Shown: positions 1 to 7,358 of the stretch, one piece after another
How the letters are laid out: the number at the start of each line of letters is the position of its first letter
Numbering within the stretch: position 1 is the stretch's first letter
Assembly: GCA_002419215.1 (NCBI GenBank)
Contig: DIFQ01000047.1
Location: forward strand, 1 to 17,344
Length of the DNA stretch: 17,344 nt
DNA from: Syntrophaceae bacterium UBA5744
GTDB taxonomy: Bacteria; Desulfobacterota; Syntrophia; Syntrophales; UBA2192
Reading direction: 5' to 3'
Program-made: the position numbers and the translations under genes
The notes under the pieces: generated by a model
The model's database searches: none
What the model saw: only the letters and a program-made list of their open reading frames with translations
Told to the model about the DNA's origin: nothing

Positions 1-276
1 GCCGTCGGCAAACGGGAGGGCCTCGGCCGTCGCCTCGAGCACGCGCAGGACTCGCCGGCGCGCCAGCTCCGCCATGCGGGGCGAAGGCTCCACGCCGACG
101 GGGATGCCCAGCGGACCTGCGAACTTCCCCGAGCCGATGCCGATTTCAACCCCCTTGCCGCCGGAAGGGAGCAATTCCCTCACGGCGGCCAGCTCGGCGA
201 GATAACTCTCCCGGTGCCTCTCGAACCACGCGTCGTATTCCTCGGCGTGCTCGTCGAAAGGGTCGATTTTTGCCAT
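1..276 (-). CDS. Class I SAM-dependent methyltransferase (3' end beyond window)
   Basis: Only the first 92 codons are inside the window. The protein begins MAKIDPFDEH and has a typical class I methyltransferase N-terminus: a helical cap, then motif I VEIGIGSGKF (about residues 43-52), which binds the adenosyl moiety, then the acidic end of strand 2 (GVEPS, Glu63) that usually contacts the ribose. ALPFAD near the cut corresponds to the motif before strand 4 in the Methyltransf_11 group. The ATG overlaps the thiC stop by one base (TGATG), so translation is probably coupled to thiC and the gene is the last visible member of the riboswitch-controlled thiamine operon. Substrate is unknown; no standard thiamine pathway step needs this kind of enzyme. 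The family call is fairly sure, the function is not. Confidence 0.8.
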   Translation of the reverse strand, partial: MAKIDPFDEHAEEYDAWFERHRESYLAELAAVRELLPSGGKGVEIGIGSGKFAGPLGIPVGVEPSPRMAELARRRVLRVLEATAEALPFADG

Positions 277-1625
277 CAGATTCCCCGTTGCTTTTTGGGG
301 GCTTCTCTTTCCTCCGGCGCTTCCTGGCTGCCGGGGTCCCGCTTCTTCCGCCCCATCTTGACGGCACAGAGGTCCCCGCACATGGTGCAGCCCTCTTCTT
401 TCGCGCTCGTGCTCTTCTCGAGCCAGGCCCTCGACCGAACCGGGTCGATGGAGGCCAGGATCTGGCCTTCCCAGTCGAGTTCCTTGCGGCACCGGGCCAT
501 GCGGTGGTCCCGCTCGATCGCCCCGGGGATTCCCTTGGCGATGTCGGCGATGTGGGCGGCGATCTTCGAGGCCACAACACCCTCCCGGACATCGTCGATG
601 GTGGGAAGACGCAGGTGCTCCGAGGGAGTCACGTAGCAGAGATAATCCGCGCCGGCCCAGCCCGCGATGGCCCCGCCGATGGCCGCCGTGATGTGATCGT
701 ATCCGGGGGCGATGTCCGTGGGCAGAGGCCCCAGGACGTAGAAGGGCGCACCGTTGCAGAGGTTCTTCTCCAGGAGGATGTTGGCCTGGATGTCGCGGAT
801 CGGAACGTGGCCGGGGCCCTCGATCATGACCTGCACGCCTTGCTCCCTGGCCCTGCGGGTCAGCTCACCCAGGAGGATGAGTTCCTGGACCTGCCCGCGA
901 TCCGTGGCGTCGGCCAGGCAGCCGGGTCGCAGACCGTCGCCCAGGCTCAGGACCATATCGTAATTCTTCGCAATCCCGAGGAGCCGGTCGTACTGCTCAT
1001 AAAGTGGATTTTCCCGGTTGTTGAAATCCATCCAGTGGGCCAGGATGGAGCCCCCCCGGCTCACAATGCCCAGCAGGCGGCCCTGCTTTTCGATGCACTC
1101 CACGCTTCTCCGCGTCACGCCGCAGTGTACGGTGATAAAGTCCACGCCGTCCTTTCCGTTTTCCTCGATGGCCCGGAAGAGATCGTCGGCCGTCATTTCC
1201 ACGACGGCCTTGCCGGCATTCACGGCTGCCACGGCGGCCTGGTAGATCGGGACGGTGCCGATGGCAACCGTCGATGCGCCGATGATGGCCTGCCGTATCG
1301 CCCCGAGATCGCCGCCCGTGGAGAGGTCCATGATCGTGTCGGCGCCCGCTGCGATGCAGACACGGACCTTCTCGAGTTCCAGGGCCACATCGGCGCGGTC
1401 CTTCGAAGTCCCCACGTTGGCGTTGATCTTCGTCCGGAGGCCCTTCCCGATGGCCAGGGCCGGAATCGACGTGTGCCCGTTGTTGCGGACGACGACGATC
1501 GTCCCGTCCTCGACGCCCTTTCGGATGGTCTCGGGCTCGACGTTTTCCAGCTTCGCGCAGAGCTTCATCTCTTCGGAAAGGATCCCCTGCCGAGCCATTT
1601 CAAGCTGTGTTTGCCGCTCTTTCAT
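276..1625 (-). CDS. thiC: Phosphomethylpyrimidine synthase ThiC
   Basis: ThiC is a radical-SAM enzyme that rearranges aminoimidazole ribotide (AIR) into HMP-P, the pyrimidine half of thiamine. The 449-aa product matches the shorter bacterial/archaeal ThiC form. Recognisable blocks are NANVGTSKD, the TIMDLSTGGD segment, a central MIEGPGHVPI motif and YVTPSEHLRLP. The C-terminal cluster motif C413-x2-C416-x4-C421 (CTMCGDLC) carries the 4Fe-4S cluster. A charged tail of about 25 residues follows it and looks poorly conserved. The frame is open further upstream into thi4, but MKERQTQLEMARQGI is the expected ThiC start. The ATG lies 5 nt after the thi4 stop, with an AGGAG inside the last thi4 codons about 12 nt upstream. 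The stop overlaps the next gene's ATG. Confidence 0.97.
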   Translation of the reverse strand: MKERQTQLEMARQGILSEEMKLCAKLENVEPETIRKGVEDGTIVVVRNNGHTSIPALAIGKGLRTKINANVGTSKDRADVALELEKVRVCIAAGADTIMDLSTGGDLGAIRQAIIGASTVAIGTVPIYQAAVAAVNAGKAVVEMTADDLFRAIEENGKDGVDFITVHCGVTRRSVECIEKQGRLLGIVSRGGSILAHWMDFNNRENPLYEQYDRLLGIAKNYDMVLSLGDGLRPGCLADATDRGQVQELILLGELTRRAREQGVQVMIEGPGHVPIRDIQANILLEKNLCNGAPFYVLGPLPTDIAPGYDHITAAIGGAIAGWAGADYLCYVTPSEHLRLPTIDDVREGVVASKIAAHIADIAKGIPGAIERDHRMARCRKELDWEGQILASIDPVRSRAWLEKSTSAKEEGCTMCGDLCAVKMGRKKRDPGSQEAPEEREAPKKQRGI

Positions 1626-1630
1626 CTCGT

Positions 1631-2419
1631 TCACATACTCCTTGCCTGGCCCGCGGCCAGGATCTGCTCGGCCACCTTGCGCCCCGAAAGGAGCATCCCG
1701 CCGAAGATGGGCCCCATGCGCGGCCCTCCAAAGGCGGCGTTGGCCGACATGCCAGCCACGTACACGCCGGGGCAGATCTCCCGGGTGTTGTCGATCGTCA
1801 GCCTCTCGGCCTTCTCGGACCACATGGAGCGCTCGCCCATGAGCTTGCCCGTCGGGGTGTTGAGCTGCACGTCCGCCTTGCGCTCGATGACATGCAGCAC
1901 TTCCGTGTCGTGGCCCGTGGCGTCGATCACGGCCCCCGCGTGGATCGTGAGCGGGTCCACGTGAAGCCCCGTCATCTCCACGGGCGACCAGGTGATGACG
2001 AGCCCCATGACACGGTTATCGCGGATCACCACGTCCTCGACGGTGATGCAGTTGAAGACCTTCGCCCCGGCCTGCATGGCGCGGGAGCAGATCGTGGTGA
2101 CCGCCTCGATGGCATCGGCCGTGTAGTAGCCGGGTTCGTACAGCTCCGTCCGGACCCCGAAGAGATCGAGAATCCCCTTTGCCTCCTCCTGGACGACGAT
2201 CTCGTTGAACATCATGCCGCCGCCCCACATGCCGCCGCCGATGCTGAGCTTTCGCTCGTAGAGGGCGACCTTCCTGCCCGCCTTCGCCAGAAAGTACGCC
2301 GCAACAAGCCCCGCAGGCCCGCCGCCCACGACGGCCACATCGATGTCGAGGTGCGCCAGGAGCTTCTTCGTGTACGTCTCGATGATGGCCCGGGTGATGG
2401 TGACTTCGTTGAGTGACAT
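1631..2419 (-). CDS. thi4: Thi4-type thiazole synthase, sulfide-dependent (His form)
   Basis: Thi4 makes ADP-thiazole from NAD, glycine and a sulfur source. The 262-aa protein has the N-terminal Rossmann signature VVGGGPAG (about 30-37), the GGGMWGGGMMF block (61-71) and the C-terminal GMSANAAFGGPRMGPIFGGM block, all typical of Thi4. Yeast and plant enzymes donate sulfur from a Cys in a C-M-D-P motif. Here that position reads GLHVDPLT, with His153, as in methanogen enzymes that use free sulfide catalytically. Start MSLNEVT is chosen because AAGGAG lies 9 nt upstream; an upstream ATG at 2467 in the same frame lacks family-like sequence. It sits between thiD-thiN and thiC. No thiG, thiS, thiF or thiH is in the window, so this is probably the thiazole route of the organism. 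Confidence 0.95.
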   Translation of the reverse strand: MSLNEVTITRAIIETYTKKLLAHLDIDVAVVGGGPAGLVAAYFLAKAGRKVALYERKLSIGGGMWGGGMMFNEIVVQEEAKGILDLFGVRTELYEPGYYTADAIEAVTTICSRAMQAGAKVFNCITVEDVVIRDNRVMGLVITWSPVEMTGLHVDPLTIHAGAVIDATGHDTEVLHVIERKADVQLNTPTGKLMGERSMWSEKAERLTIDNTREICPGVYVAGMSANAAFGGPRMGPIFGGMLLSGRKVAEQILAAGQARSM

Positions 2420-2491
2420 GTGTCCGTTCTCCTTTTGCTCGTGCGCTCCCAAGAGGATGCGCGGCATTATTCAGGCCGGAGCCCATTGGTT

Positions 2492-2602
2492 GCGAAGTCA
2501 GGAAGTTACGAAGTTAGGAAGCGCGGACAAAAACCCGTTTTTCTTTTTCGCTGCCTTTTCTGCTCTTCCTAACTTCCTATCTTCCTCGCTTCCTTACTTT
2601 CG
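2492..2602. repeat. Octamer palindrome, copy A (GAAG type)
   Basis: Left arm 2492-2524 reads as in-register octamers GAAGTCAG, GAAGTTAC, GAAGTTAG, GAAGCGCG. Right arm 2562-2602 is a run of CTTCCTNN octamers, the reverse complement of the same pattern. Aligned by eye, about 26 of 33 positions pair, including GAAGTTAGGAAG exactly. The central 37 nt are unpaired and T-rich. The copy fills most of the thiD-thiN/thi4 spacer, and its right arm runs over the thiD-thiN stop codon. Confidence 0.8.
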
Positions 2603-3940
2603 CAGTGCCTTTGACACTTTCAGCACCTTGTCGACGACCTCCGCGGGATTGCGCCCGAGGATGCGGATGATCGGCTCCTTGCCCACGTCGCCCCGGTCGA
2701 AGACGGCATCGGGAATGCCTTTGTGCCGCGAGAGGGCATCCGTCGTCCCCCACTCGAGGGAGGAGCCCTCGCGGAGCTTCACCTCCGCCGGCTCGTCGGC
2801 CCGGTCGAAGCTTGCCACCTTGAATTTCAGGGCTTTCAGGACATCGACGACATCCTCGGAAAACCGGATGTTCATGGCCGACCGGAAAGACCCGTCGAAA
2901 CGCATGGCCGCCAGGATCACCTTGGCAACGTGGCTGGAGGCCCCGAAGGACGGATCGTGGAGGGTCTCCACATGTTCCCCGACGCGGATGATGCGCCCGG
3001 GCACGGCGGCCACTTCCGCCGCGGAAGAGGCCCCCGTCAGGGCGTAACCGAAGTTGGACTGGATCTCGGGGACGATGTTTCCCGTCCGCTCGCCCTTCAG
3101 CCTCGCCAGGGCCTGCTTCAAATCCTCGATGCAGCGATAGCGCTCGCCCTCCCGGAATACCGGCGCGAAGTGGTTCGTCGGGCCCTGGCCCCCTCCGAGG
3201 GGAAGCCCGAAGCGGATCGCCTCGGTGACGTAGTCCTTCGCACGCTTCACGGCCGCAAGGACCCCGTCTCCCTGCGCCAGGCCCGTGGCGATGGCCGAGG
3301 CAAAGGTGCAGCCCGTGCCGTGGGTGTGCTTCGTGTCGATCCGCTTCGCCGTGAATTCGTGGAAGCCCTTGCCGTCGAACAGCAGATCCATGGCTTCGCC
3401 CTCGAGATGACCGCCCTTGACGACGACGTTTTTTGCCCCGAGCTTGTGGATCTTCACGGCGGCTTTCTTCATGGCGTCCTTCGTGGCGATCCGCATCCCC
3501 GTGAGGACTTCCGCCTCGGGGATGTTCGGTGTGATGACCAGGGCAAGCGGGATCAGCTCCCTGATCAGGGTCTCGCGGGCTTCCTCGCGCAGGAGGGGGC
3601 TGCCGCCCTTCGCGACCATGACGGGGTCGACGACCAGCTTCCGGATCTTGTACCGGCGGATCTTCTTCGCCACACAGCGGATGATTTCCGACGACGAGAG
3701 CATGCCCGTCTTGGCCGCATCGGCGCCGATGTCGGCGGCTACGGAGTCGAACTGCTTCTCGATGAATTCGACGGGAATATCGTAGACCCCCTGGACTCCC
3801 AGGGTGTTCTGGGCCGTGAGCGCCGTGATGACGCTCATCCCGAAGCCCCCCAGGGCTGTAATGGTCTTCAGGTCGGCCTGGATGCCCGCACCCCCGCCGG
3901 AGTCGGACCCGGCGATCGTCAATACTCTCTTCACTTCCAT
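2594..3940 (-). CDS. thiDN: Bifunctional HMP-P kinase / ThiN-type thiamine phosphate synthase
   Basis: The 448-aa protein is a two-domain fusion. Residues 1 to about 265 are ThiD (HMP/HMP-P kinase, ribokinase fold): TIAGSDSGGGAGIQ (8-21), VVDPVMVAKGG (103-113), TPNIPEAEVL (137-146) and the anion-hole segment HGTGCTFASA with Cys211. Residues about 280-448 are ThiN, the thiamine phosphate synthase that replaces ThiE: PEIQSNFGYAL (291-301), FGASSHVAKV with His337, AMNIRF (355-360), SLEWGT (394-399) and DRGDVGKEPIIR (415-426). The protein would phosphorylate HMP-P and join it to thiazole phosphate. The ATG at 3940 has GGAGGGG 6 nt upstream and directly follows the riboswitch terminator, so it is the first gene under TPP control. 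ThiDN fusions are best known in archaea. A repeat palindrome starts at its stop codon. Confidence 0.95.
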   Translation of the reverse strand: MEVKRVLTIAGSDSGGGAGIQADLKTITALGGFGMSVITALTAQNTLGVQGVYDIPVEFIEKQFDSVAADIGADAAKTGMLSSSEIIRCVAKKIRRYKIRKLVVDPVMVAKGGSPLLREEARETLIRELIPLALVITPNIPEAEVLTGMRIATKDAMKKAAVKIHKLGAKNVVVKGGHLEGEAMDLLFDGKGFHEFTAKRIDTKHTHGTGCTFASAIATGLAQGDGVLAAVKRAKDYVTEAIRFGLPLGGGQGPTNHFAPVFREGERYRCIEDLKQALARLKGERTGNIVPEIQSNFGYALTGASSAAEVAAVPGRIIRVGEHVETLHDPSFGASSHVAKVILAAMRFDGSFRSAMNIRFSEDVVDVLKALKFKVASFDRADEPAEVKLREGSSLEWGTTDALSRHKGIPDAVFDRGDVGKEPIIRILGRNPAEVVDKVLKVSKALRK

Positions 3941-3953
3941 CTCATTCCCCTCC

Positions 3954-3988
3954 AAAACAAAAAGGCACACCTGGAGTGGATGTGCCTT
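3954..3988 (-). terminator. Intrinsic terminator of the TPP riboswitch
   Basis: On the minus strand an 8-bp stem AAGGCACA/TGTGCCTT with an 11-nt loop is followed by TTTTTG and TTTT. It lies between the TPP aptamer and the thiD-thiN ribosome binding site, the layout of a switch that stops transcription when thiamine pyrophosphate is bound. The loop holds CCACTCC (3973-3979), complementary to the aptamer's P1 3' strand. Confidence 0.85.
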
Positions 3989-4008
3989 CTGACTATACAA
4001 TCGCTTCC

Positions 4009-4086
4009 GCCACTCCCTACGCTGGCATTACCCAGGTCAGGTTCGAAGGGTATACTCTCAGCCTGTACGGCACCCCCAGGATCGGC
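4009..4086 (-). promoter_or_regulatory. TPP riboswitch (THI element) aptamer
   Basis: The minus strand carries the conserved THI-box elements in order: GGGGGTGCC, GGCTGAGA, ACCCTTCGAACCTGA, CTGGGTAATGCCAGCG and TAGGGA. A P1 helix can form between 4078-4086 and 4009-4018 with few mismatches. The aptamer precedes the terminator and thiD-thiN. By family knowledge, thiamine pyrophosphate binding should turn the operon off. Confidence 0.97.
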
Positions 4087-4103
4087 TATTCAGTTGTGAT
4101 TAA

Positions 4104-4132
4104 ACCCTACTCCAGGGCGTCATCGGAATCAA
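4104..4132 (-). promoter_or_regulatory. Possible sigma70 promoter of the thiamine operon
   Basis: On the minus strand TTGATT (4127-4132) and TAGGGT (4104-4109) are separated by 17 nt, which would start transcription about 10 nt before the riboswitch. The -35 is fair and the -10 is weak (3 of 6), so the call rests partly on position. Confidence 0.35.
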
Positions 4133-4230
4133 GCAAATTCTTGGCATGAACCGGGGAATTAGCACTTGAATTCCGTCACACTCACGGCTAATGATGAACG
4201 CTACAACGATCACCGACAGGAGTCCGCCTC

Positions 4231-5436
4231 TTGATACGCCGAGCCCCCTTCGTATTCCTGATCTGCCTGGCGGAGACGCTCTCCATGACGGGAACCATGT
4301 ACTTCCCGGCCCTGCTGCCTTCCTTCCAGGCCGAATGGGGGCTGACCAACACGGCTGCGGGCTGGATCAACGGTGTCTTCTTCGCGGGCTACGCCGTCGC
4401 ATCACCCATCCTCGTAGGCCTCACCGACCGGATCGACACACGGCGGATCTACCTGCCTTCGGCTCTTCTCGCGGCCCTCTCCCTGTTTCTCTTCGGATGG
4501 TGCGCCGAGGGAACATGGACGGCGGCTGTCTTTCGACTCCTGGCGGGGATCGGCCTTGCAGGGACCTACATGCCGGGCCTCAGGGCCCTGAGCGACAACG
4601 TCACGGGGCCCGGGCAGAGCCGCTATATTGTCTTTTACACGGCCTCCTACGGGATCGGGACGGCCCTTTCCGTCTACCTTGCCGGGCTCCTGCTGCCGCT
4701 TACGGGTTGGCGCCTGGGGGCGGAATTCCTGGCTCTCGGCCCGCTGGCGGCCCTGCTCATTTTCGCAGCCGTCGTCCCGCCGCGAACGCCTCTCGGGTCG
4801 GCGGCCGGGCTGCGGTTCTCGAGAAATGACCTGAAGACCGTCCTGGCAAACCGGCCCGCGGTGGGCTATATGCTGGGTTACGGGGCCCATTGCTGGGAAC
4901 TCTTCGGCTACCGGTCCTGGCTTGTGGCATTCCTCGCATACAGCCTGAGCCTGCAGCCGGGCTTCACCTCCCCGCTGAGTCCCCAGAACATTGCCATGCT
5001 CATCCTGCTCATCGGCGTTCCCGCGAGCATCGTCGGCAACGAGGGCGCCATGAAGTGGGGGCGGCGCAGGGCCCTCGCGACATACATGATCGGATCGGGG
5101 ATTCTCGGCTGTGTCATCGGGTTTTCCGCCGCGCTCGACTACTACCTGGTCATCGCCCTATGCTTTCTGTACGGCATGACGAATCTCTTCGACAGCGGGG
5201 CCCTCACGGCCGGGCTCGTTGCCGAATCGCCCGAGCGCCAGCGGGGCCTCACGCTGGCCGTCTACTCCTTCACGGGCTTCGGGATGGCCTTCCTGGCGCC
5301 CGTTGCCTTCGGGGCGATCCTCGACGCAGCCGGCCGGGGCGTTGCGGCGTGGGGCCTTGCCTTTGCGTCCCTTGGGATCGTCTGCATGTCCGGCGCACTC
5401 TGGCTGAGGGTTTTCCGGGCAGGGGGCACCGCCTGA
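4231..5436 (+). CDS. MFS transporter
   Basis: The 401-aa product is highly hydrophobic, with the spacing of about 12 membrane helices expected for a major facilitator. The loop between helices 2 and 3 has GLTDRIDTRR (about 63-72), a form of MFS motif A (G-x-L-x-D-R-x-x-R-R). A matching basic loop, KWGRRRA, follows helix 8. The start is TTG at 4231, supported by AGGAG 8 nt upstream; no in-frame ATG fits the first helix. The gene is divergent from the thiamine operon across about 140 bp, so a role in thiamine or precursor transport is conceivable, but the sequence does not name a substrate. It is followed by two hydrolase genes, the first of which has its own promoter. Confidence 0.85.
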   Translation: MIRRAPFVFLICLAETLSMTGTMYFPALLPSFQAEWGLTNTAAGWINGVFFAGYAVASPILVGLTDRIDTRRIYLPSALLAALSLFLFGWCAEGTWTAAVFRLLAGIGLAGTYMPGLRALSDNVTGPGQSRYIVFYTASYGIGTALSVYLAGLLLPLTGWRLGAEFLALGPLAALLIFAAVVPPRTPLGSAAGLRFSRNDLKTVLANRPAVGYMLGYGAHCWELFGYRSWLVAFLAYSLSLQPGFTSPLSPQNIAMLILLIGVPASIVGNEGAMKWGRRRALATYMIGSGILGCVIGFSAALDYYLVIALCFLYGMTNLFDSGALTAGLVAESPERQRGLTLAVYSFTGFGMAFLAPVAFGAILDAAGRGVAAWGLAFASLGIVCMSGALWLRVFRAGGTA

Positions 5437-5468
5437 CGCCGGACAGGGCCATAATGGTTTCCCCGACG

Positions 5469-5497
5469 TTGACACCGGTTACGCCGGCCCCTATACT
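5469..5497 (+). promoter_or_regulatory. Near-consensus sigma70 promoter
   Basis: TTGACA (5469-5474) and TATACT (5492-5497) are separated by exactly 17 nt. This predicts a start near 5504 and a leader of about 58 nt before the first hydrolase gene. The spacer holds CCGG-TTACG-CCGG, a short inverted repeat that could be an operator or chance. Confidence 0.75.
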
Positions 5498-5561
5498 GTC
5501 GCTGCCTGCGCAGATTGACCCTGCAGAGCAACCCTGCGGAAAACCCCTTGAGGCAATGCCG

Positions 5562-6434
5562 ATGCAGATCACGGAACACGTCCACGCTCTCCGGATCCCC
5601 TTTCAGGTCCACCTCCCCTCGGGCGTCACCCTCGAGCGTTTTGTCTACACCTTCCTGATCCTCGGCACGAGGATCTGCCTGGTCGACAGCGGGGTTGCCA
5701 CCTCGGAAACGGTCATCTTTGAAACCCTCGAAAAGGCCGGGCGGAAGCCGCGCGAGATCGACCTGCTCGTCCTGACGCACTCCCACCCGGATCACATCGG
5801 CGCCGCAAGAGCCATCCGGGAACAGACGGGCTGCCTCGTCGCGGCCCACGGGGCCGAAAAAGGCTGGATCGAGGACGTGGATCTCCAATCGAGGGAGAGG
5901 CCCGTTCCCGGGTTTCGCACCCTCGTGGGAGGGTCGGTGCCCGTCGGGCGGTCGCTTGCAGACGGTGACGAAATCGACCTCGGGGACGGTCATTCCCTGA
6001 AGGTGCTCCACGCGCCGGGACACTCGGCCGGATCCATCTGCCTGCTCTACGAAAAGGAAAGGGCTCTCTTCAGCGCCGATGCGGTTCCTGTCGCGGGCGA
6101 GATACCGATCTACGAGGACATCGTCGAGTCGGTCCGGACGCTCAAACGGTTGAGAGCACTGCCGGGAGTCGATCACCTGCTGGCCGCCTGGGACAGGCCC
6201 AGGCAGGGCCGCGAGGTCGATGAGGCGATTGCCGGCGGGCAGCAAACCCTGCAGCGGATTCACTCGATCGTCACCGGCCTGGCCGGCAAAGGGGCCCCCG
6301 GGAACCCCATGGAACTGTGCAGAAAAGCGCTCGCGGCGATGGGGCTTCCGCCTGCCCTGGCCAATCCCCTGATCGCCCGGTCTTTCCTGTCAAGCCTGAA
6401 GGTAAAAGACGGGCGGAATCTCTTCAAGGCATGA
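5562..6434 (+). CDS. MBL-fold metallo-hydrolase (atypical distal metal site)
   Basis: This 290-aa protein has the metallo-beta-lactamase signature THSHPDH (His73, His75, Asp77, His78), then APGHSAG (His154) and FSADAV (Asp173). The fifth motif, usually a conserved His late in the fold, is not evident: the expected region reads HLLAAWDRP (about 205-213). It is a soluble hydrolase of unknown substrate; the glyoxalase II-like core alone does not define the reaction. The start at 5562 has GAGG 8 nt upstream, while the in-frame ATG at 5556 is only 2 nt from it. The strong promoter at 5469-5497 precedes it. A second MBL gene starts 19 nt after its stop, so the two are probably co-transcribed. Confidence 0.85.
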   Translation: MQITEHVHALRIPFQVHLPSGVTLERFVYTFLILGTRICLVDSGVATSETVIFETLEKAGRKPREIDLLVLTHSHPDHIGAARAIREQTGCLVAAHGAEKGWIEDVDLQSRERPVPGFRTLVGGSVPVGRSLADGDEIDLGDGHSLKVLHAPGHSAGSICLLYEKERALFSADAVPVAGEIPIYEDIVESVRTLKRLRALPGVDHLLAAWDRPRQGREVDEAIAGGQQTLQRIHSIVTGLAGKGAPGNPMELCRKALAAMGLPPALANPLIARSFLSSLKVKDGRNLFKA

Positions 6435-6453
6435 ACCTGCGGGAGCAAGATCG

Positions 6454-7356
6454 ATGGCCATTCAGCAAATTCGCGACAACCTTTCCCTGATCGACATCGA
6501 TCAGGCCCTCGAGGGGTTCCGGAAATTCATCAGCGCATGGCTCTACAGGGTCAACGGGGCGACGATCCTCGTCGATCCGGGACCGGCTTCCACCATCCCT
6601 TACCTCGTGGAGCGGTTGAGGCAGGCCGGTGTCGACAGGATCGACCATGTCCTTCTCACCCACATTCACCTCGATCACGCCGGCGGGACGGGCCAGTTGC
6701 TGCAGCGCTTCCCCGATGCAGCGGTCAATTGCCACCCCAGGGGGATTGCGCACATGGTGGCCCCGCAAAAGCTCTGGGAAGAATCGAAAAAGGTCCTGGG
6801 GAAAGTCGCCGAGGCCTACGGCGAGATGGCACCGGTGCCCGAGTCATGCATCTCCTTCCGTGAAAGGATCGATCTCGGGGGGGCGTTCATCGAGGCCGTG
6901 GAGACGCCCGGGCATGCGCCGCACCATGTCTCGTACCGGGTGGGGGAGATTCTCTTTGCCGGGGAGATCGGCGGCGTTTACGTCCCCCTCGATGAGGGGT
7001 CTTATGTCCGCCCCGCCACACCGCCGCCCTTCCGGCACGAGACCTTCCGGAAGTCCATCGCGAAAGCGGCCGGTCTGGACGTGTCGCTTCTCTGCCTCGG
7101 CCACTATGGCTGCAGACAGGATACGGCGGCCCTTTTCGAACGGGCCCGGAGACAGCTCGACTTCTGGGTGGACACGGTGAAGAGGCACTTCAGGAAAGGA
7201 AGCGATCCCTTCGAGGAAGCCGTCCTGGCCGATCTCATCGTCAGCGACCCGGACATGTCGGGCTGGCGATCGCTGCCGAAAGACATCCAGGCCCGCGAAC
7301 GCAACTTCTGCTTCAACAGCATCCGCGGAATCCGGGGGTACCTTATGAAGAAGTGA
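6454..7356 (+). CDS. MBL-fold metallo-hydrolase
   Basis: The 300-aa product carries THIHLDHAGG (His70, His72, Asp74, His75), TPGHAPHH (His154) and LGHYG (His217). The bridging-ligand position, normally Asp, appears as Glu171 in FAGEIGG. Sequence and length differ enough from the preceding MBL protein that this is unlikely to be a recent duplication. The central insert (about residues 100-140) and the C-terminal helical region resemble the uncharacterised YflN/glyoxalase II-like hydrolases. The ATG has GGGAG 8 nt upstream, and the 19-nt spacing to the previous gene suggests one transcript. It ends at an octamer palindrome shared with the convergent tatD. Substrate unknown. Confidence 0.85.
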   Translation: MAIQQIRDNLSLIDIDQALEGFRKFISAWLYRVNGATILVDPGPASTIPYLVERLRQAGVDRIDHVLLTHIHLDHAGGTGQLLQRFPDAAVNCHPRGIAHMVAPQKLWEESKKVLGKVAEAYGEMAPVPESCISFRERIDLGGAFIEAVETPGHAPHHVSYRVGEILFAGEIGGVYVPLDEGSYVRPATPPPFRHETFRKSIAKAAGLDVSLLCLGHYGCRQDTAALFERARRQLDFWVDTVKRHFRKGSDPFEEAVLADLIVSDPDMSGWRSLPKDIQARERNFCFNSIRGIRGYLMKK

Positions 7357-7358
7357 AA

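Noticed and set aside
1626..1823. 66-residue N-terminal extension of thiC
   Set aside because: It overlaps the conserved C-terminus of Thi4 and has no ThiC-like sequence.
270..1964. 564-codon open frame on the plus strand
   Set aside because: It lies opposite thiC and thi4, has no family-like sequence, and arises from high-GC codon bias in the real genes.
2723..4099. 458-codon plus-strand open frame opposite thiD-thiN
   Set aside because: It runs through the riboswitch and terminator and is the mirror of a well-supported gene.
5475..5491. Operator in the MBL promoter spacer (CCGG-TTACG-CCGG)
   Set aside because: Four-base arms that are themselves self-complementary are too short in GC-rich DNA to call a site.
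4890..5561. Upstream extension of the first MBL gene
   Set aside because: The frame is open through the MFS gene and the promoter, but the sequence is a shadow of the transporter; GAGG and the promoter place the start at 5562.
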